Origin: CAXTSE01 sp964246985
GTDB taxonomy: Bacteria; Actinomycetota; Actinomycetes; Actinomycetales; Microbacteriaceae
Length of the DNA: 64,000 nt
NCBI GenBank assembly: GCA_964246985.1
Contig: CAXTSE010000007.1
Span: 1-64,000 of the forward strand
Direction: 5' to 3'
Positions within the stretch are counted from its first letter, which is position 1; each line of letters begins with the position of its first letter. Made by a program: the position numbers and the translations under genes. A model generated the notes under the pieces. The model was given only the letters and a program-made list of their open reading frames with translations. It did no database searches and was not told where the DNA came from. This document shows positions 60,579-64,000 of the stretch, in pieces.

Positions 60579-61844
60579 GTGCTGCTCTGCGTGACCGCCA
60601 ATCACCGGAACACGGACTTCGACCTGCTCGACCGTGTCTCCCGTGGCGTCTCGACGACCGCAGCGGACCTCGTCGGCGACACCGACTTCGTGCGCGGTGC
60701 GGTCGTGCTGGCCACCTGCAACCGGTTCGAGGCCTACCTCGAGCTCGACGAGCCGCTCACCGCGGCCACCGCGATCGCCACCCAGGCGGTCTTCGACACC
60801 CTCGCCCAGTCGCTCGGCGACGACGCGGCGGCACTCCGCGAGACCGCGACCGTGCTCAGCGGCGACGCGGTCGTGCGCCACCTCTTCTCGGTGAGCTCCG
60901 GGCTCGAGTCGATGGTGGTCGGCGAGGACGAGATCAGCGGCCAGGTGCAGCGCGCACTCGGCTCGGCACGGGTGGAGGGCACGACGAGCGGAGGGCTCGA
61001 GCGGCTGTTCCAGCGCGCGATGCACACGTCGCGCACCGTGCGGTCGGCGGCCGACCTGGGCGGCGCCGATCGATCCGTCGCCCGCCTCGCCCTCGACCTG
61101 GCGTCGACCCGCGTCACCGACTGGGCGGCCGCACGTGTGCTCATCGTCGGCACGGGACGGTACGCCGCCACCACGATCAGCGCTTTGCGCGATCGCGGTG
61201 CGCGCGACCTACGGGTGTTCTCGGCCACCGGGCGGGCAGATACGTTCGCCGCGCGCTTCGGCGCCCGCGCCGAACGCGAGCTGCGAGCGGCCATCGCGGA
61301 TGCCGAGGTCGTCATCACCTGCACGACGCGATACGAGGTGGGCGTCGCCGACTTCTCCGACAGCCGGCGCCGCCTGGTGATCGACCTCGGACTGCCCCGC
61401 AACGTCGACCCCGCCGTCGGTGCGCTCCCGGGGGTCGAGCTGCTCGACCTCGAGGTGCTCGCCCTCCACGCGCCGCTGCCCGAGCTCGAGCCGGGAGCAC
61501 GCGAGCTGGTCGGCTCGGCCGCGGAGGCGTTCGCCGCAGAGAAGACCGCCGCGCCCGCCATCGTCGCGCTGCGCCGGCACATCTTCGACGCCCTGGACGC
61601 CGAGATCGCGCGGGCCGGCGCCCGTGGCGGCATCGACCCGGCCGAGCAGGCCCGTACCGAGCAGGCGCTGCGGCACCTCGCCGGGGTCCTGCTGCACACG
61701 CCGTCGGTGCGCGCGCGCGAGCTCGCCGCCGAGGGCCGCAGCGACGAGTTCGAGGCCGCGCTGGGAGCCCTCTACGGCATCCGCCTCGAGGCCCCCGTCG
61801 CGGACGCCGCTTCGCCGTCCGACGTCGACGCCGCGACCGCCTGA
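60579..61844 (+). CDS. hemA: Glutamyl-tRNA reductase
   Basis: First step of the C5 pathway, reducing glutamyl-tRNA to glutamate-1-semialdehyde; 421 residues. Catalytic Cys47 lies in LATCNRFEAYLE; further stretches are FSVSSGLESMVVGEDEI, QRAMHTSRTVR, the NADPH site VLIVGTGRYAATTISALRDRG and VIDLGLPRNVDP. The C-terminal dimerisation helix follows. GTG start, leaderless. It produces the substrate for HemL, although the two genes are at opposite ends of the region. Confidence 0.95.
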   Translation: MLLCVTANHRNTDFDLLDRVSRGVSTTAADLVGDTDFVRGAVVLATCNRFEAYLELDEPLTAATAIATQAVFDTLAQSLGDDAAALRETATVLSGDAVVRHLFSVSSGLESMVVGEDEISGQVQRALGSARVEGTTSGGLERLFQRAMHTSRTVRSAADLGGADRSVARLALDLASTRVTDWAAARVLIVGTGRYAATTISALRDRGARDLRVFSATGRADTFAARFGARAERELRAAIADAEVVITCTTRYEVGVADFSDSRRRLVIDLGLPRNVDPAVGALPGVELLDLEVLALHAPLPELEPGARELVGSAAEAFAAEKTAAPAIVALRRHIFDALDAEIARAGARGGIDPAEQARTEQALRHLAGVLLHTPSVRARELAAEGRSDEFEAALGALYGIRLEAPVADAASPSDVDAATA

Positions 61845-62005
61845 CCCGTCGCACGTCCCGCATTGCGGGCATCCCGCTTTCGCATCGGCGCATCCCGCAC
61901 CGAGCGATGCGCGATCCGCTCCTCGGCTCGCCCGTGCTCGAGTTCACGCGACCCCGCGCCACGTAGCTCAGCTCGGCGCCCAGCCCGCCAGCTCGCCCCT
62001 CGCGT

Positions 62006-62061
62006 GAGTTGCGTCGCGTGGTGGGTGCTGGGCGCTCAGCACCCACCTCGGAACGCAACTC
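62006..62061. terminator. Large two-part hairpin downstream of hemA
   Basis: The outer arms GAGTTGCGT (62006-62014) and ACGCAACTC (62053-62061) enclose inner arms GGTGGGTGCTG (62020-62030) and CAGCACCCACC (62037-62047) around a 6-nt loop; the 5-nt segments between do not pair. Convergent region 61845-62234; termination of hemA is likely, though an RNA or DNA element is possible. Confidence 0.5.
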
Positions 62062-62131
62062 GACGTCGGGACAGGCGCACCCGCGTCAGACGGCTCGACG
62101 CAGCGACGGGACGGCGGACGGGACGACGCAA

Positions 62132-62175
62132 CGACACCCCACCCCCGCTTCTCAGCCAGCGGAGGTGGGGTGTCG
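62132..62175. terminator. Bidirectional terminator between hemA and surface protein
   Basis: 18-nt arms CGACACCCCACCCCCGCT (62132-62149) and 62158-62175 with one mismatch and an 8-nt loop: a long GC hairpin in the 390-nt convergent gap (61845-62234), in which no gene is seen. Confidence 0.65.
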
Positions 62176-62234
62176 CCTCGTCACGGTCCAGGCAGAGCGC
62201 GCGACCCAACCGCGCACTCCGCCTCGGACCGGGT

Positions 62235-64000
62235 CTAGTCGACCGTCAGGCGGTCGCGGTTGCGGCGCAGGATCCGCACACCGATGAGGGCGAGGCCTGC
62301 GACCACGAGCAGGTCGGCGATGAGCAGCAGGCCCATCGGCGACTGGCCGGTGAGGGCCAGGGTCTGCAGGTCGCATCCGGCCGGGCGGGTGAACGTGAAG
62401 GTCCAGCTCGTCTGGGTTCCCTCACCGAAGCCGTAGGCAGGCGCGTTCGCGGCGGCGCTGACGGTGACGGTGCCGTTCTTCGTGACGGGGAATGTGCCCT
62501 GCTTCGAGCTCGCCCCGTTCACGGTCCAGATGACGGCGGCCGGGTCGCGCAGGTCGTTCGACATCGTGATCGATCCGTTGGAGAAGCAGCTCATCCCTGA
62601 GGACGCGGCGGACGGAGTGACCAGCGGTTCCGTCGGAAGGCAAGGTGCGCCGTCGATGTCGATCACGAACGGGAGCACGACTCCGGGGGCGAGCTGGTAC
62701 TTCGTCTCGTCGTAGTCGATCGTGACAACGTGCCGACCCGGAGTCAGCGTGTAGTCACCCGCCGGGGCCGGCGATCCGTCGATGAAGTAGGCGACGTTCG
62801 GCGTCACCGGGATGGTGACACTGCCGGGTACGGTGACGGCGTCGCCGACCTGTGCGCCTGCCGTGCCGGTCAGCCCGGAGTCGTCGCAGAACTGCTGCGT
62901 GACGCTGGGGTTGATGTACGCCAGGTCGCGGAGGCAGCCGCCGGGGTCGGTGAACCGCAGGGTCTCGCTGAACGCGGGTGTCTGGTACTTGGTCGGGTCG
63001 TCGGCGCGGGCGGTGACGACGATGACCGAATCAGGCTGCGGGACCACGAACGTCGTGGTCTGCGTCAGCACCACATCCACCGCGGGGGCGCCGTCGGTGC
63101 TGACCTGGTAGATGACGTGCGGCACGTAGGTCAGCGTGTAGGTCGAGTCGGGCACCGAGCCGGGGTTGGCCTGGGTGTCGCAGACCGCCTGCACCGACGA
63201 GGGCTTGACCGGGAGGACCTGGGTGAGGCACGCGCCGGCCGGAAGGACGGTGAAGACGTCGTACACCTTCGCCCCGCCCTCGATCTCAGAGAACTTGTCG
63301 GCATCGCCGCGCGCGATGACCTGGATGGTCGTCACGCCCTCCGGGATCGTGTTGAGGCCGGCCGTGGCGGGCTTCTCGACGCCGTCGACCTTGACCGAGT
63401 AGATGACGCCGGTGACGGTGGGGATGAAGTACGTCGCCAGCGAGTGCTCACCGGGCTTCGTGCAGATCTGCTGCTGGAACGTGGGAGCGACCGGCACGAC
63501 CTTGCCGACACACGGGTCGGCGGGCGCCTGGAACGTGTAGTCCCACACCGTCTGGCCGGTCAGCTTGTAGCGCGAGTCGAGCGGCTTGGCCTCGGCGTGG
63601 ATCGGGACGCCGACGGTGGCGTTGTAGGTTCCCGCGGCGGTCTGCACGTTGTTGATGTACCAGACGACTCCGGTGCCGCCGATCGTGTACGTGGGAGTGG
63701 AGTAGCTGTTGGGGCCGTCGCACTGGGCCTGCGTCTTGGAGACGGTCGGCGAGGTCTCGATGCAGCCGGTCGGGAACGCGCCGCTGGCGATCGAGCCCGA
63801 GTTGCTGCTGTAGACGTTGGTCTGAGCCCAGAAGCCCTTGAGGGTGAGGGTCAGGTTCTGCGGGGCACTGACGGTCTGGACGAAGGTCTTCGTCTCGCCG
63901 TTGGCCAGGGTCGTGCCGACCGGGACCAGCGACGGGTTGCTGGTCTCCTTGATCTCCTCCGACTTGTCGGACTCGGAGTTCACGACGGTCCAGGTCACGG
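62235..64000 (-). CDS. Sortase-anchored repetitive surface protein, N-terminus outside window
   Basis: At least 587 residues of an exported, wall-anchored protein; the true start lies beyond 64000. The visible part has repeated modules each opening with a Cys and a paired Cys 17-19 residues later (CVGKVVPVAPTFQQQIC, CLTQVLPVKPSSVQAVC, CLRDLAYINPSVTQQFC), with Ig-like beta strands between. It ends with LALTG 36 residues before the stop (LAXTG, class E sortase), a hydrophobic segment and RRNR. Low-charge, Thr/Val/Pro-rich sequence. An adhesin or structural role is likely; no enzyme domain is seen. Confidence 0.82.
   Translation of the reverse strand, partial: VTWTVVNSESDKSEEIKETSNPSLVPVGTTLANGETKTFVQTVSAPQNLTLTLKGFWAQTNVYSSNSGSIASGAFPTGCIETSPTVSKTQAQCDGPNSYSTPTYTIGGTGVVWYINNVQTAAGTYNATVGVPIHAEAKPLDSRYKLTGQTVWDYTFQAPADPCVGKVVPVAPTFQQQICTKPGEHSLATYFIPTVTGVIYSVKVDGVEKPATAGLNTIPEGVTTIQVIARGDADKFSEIEGGAKVYDVFTVLPAGACLTQVLPVKPSSVQAVCDTQANPGSVPDSTYTLTYVPHVIYQVSTDGAPAVDVVLTQTTTFVVPQPDSVIVVTARADDPTKYQTPAFSETLRFTDPGGCLRDLAYINPSVTQQFCDDSGLTGTAGAQVGDAVTVPGSVTIPVTPNVAYFIDGSPAPAGDYTLTPGRHVVTIDYDETKYQLAPGVVLPFVIDIDGAPCLPTEPLVTPSAASSGMSCFSNGSITMSNDLRDPAAVIWTVNGASSKQGTFPVTKNGTVTVSAAANAPAYGFGEGTQTSWTFTFTRPAGCDLQTLALTGQSPMGLLLIADLLVVAGLALIGVRILRRNRDRLTVD

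Overview
The window is a high-GC actinobacterial chromosome segment, most likely from Microbacteriaceae and probably Microbacterium or a close relative. Evidence: the coproporphyrin-dependent heme pathway (ChdC/HemQ plus CgoX), LAXTG-type (class E sortase) surface anchors, many GTG starts with 4-base ATGA/GTGA overlaps, and many apparently leaderless genes. I see no rRNA, tRNA, CRISPR array, insertion sequence or prophage. Ten Ns at 40637-40646 mark a scaffold join that splits a LysR gene.

Region 1 (1-21.9 kb) is a sugar-catabolic island. It opens with the end of an alditol oxidase, then L-rhamnose isomerase (rhaI). A ten-gene minus-strand operon (13355 down to 2325) encodes a mannose-6-phosphate-isomerase-like cupin protein, a DUF4432 epimerase-like protein, a rhamnose-type ABC importer (RhaT, P, Q, S), a LacI repressor, a class II aldolase, a HAD protein and an FGGY kinase. 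A divergent DeoR regulator is followed by the bifunctional rhamnulose-1-phosphate aldolase/lactaldehyde dehydrogenase (rhaEW) and rhamnulokinase (rhaB). A GntR regulator and an FMN-dependent L-lactate dehydrogenase come next, so rhamnose can be followed on paper through lactaldehyde and lactate to pyruvate. The second kinase/aldolase/isomerase-like set is not needed for that route and suggests a second sugar substrate.

Region 2 (21.9-31.4 kb) has a 1411-residue sortase-anchored enzyme with a carbohydrate-binding module, a CE4 deacetylase domain, a GH10 xylanase domain and CBM9-type modules, consistent with degradation of plant hemicellulose. It is followed by an acyl-CoA dehydrogenase-like protein, an LtrA-family membrane protein coupled to kynureninase, a polymerase-less PolX-like PHP protein and a small conserved protein.

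Region 3 (31.4-40.8 kb) handles arginine/ornithine/proline: ornithine aminotransferase and a dimethylargininase-like hydrolase divergent from an Lrp regulator, then PutA (proline and P5C dehydrogenase) with an aldo/keto reductase, divergent from a LysR regulator. A membrane protein/YtrA-type GntR cassette sits between them.

Region 4 (40.8-51.2 kb) is mixed: MarR with two flavoproteins, a thioesterase-like protein, an AlkA-like DNA glycosylase, two small membrane proteins, phosphofructokinase, a DUF1304 protein, and a tandem pair of secreted proteins (CAP domain; GH5 glycosidase) sharing the same three-repeat C-terminal module.

Region 5 (51.2-61.8 kb) is the heme pathway: hemE-cgoX-[three small envelope proteins]-chdC-cpfC-hemC-hemD-hemB-hemL on the minus strand, with hemA divergent. 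After two large hairpins the window ends inside a second sortase-anchored surface protein (62235-64000, N-terminus outside).

A window-wide pattern: at least thirteen start codons lie exactly 6 nt behind an nAnnnT -10 hexamer (often TAGCGT, TAGCCT or TAGCAT) and mostly lack a Shine-Dalgarno sequence, which indicates leaderless mRNAs.
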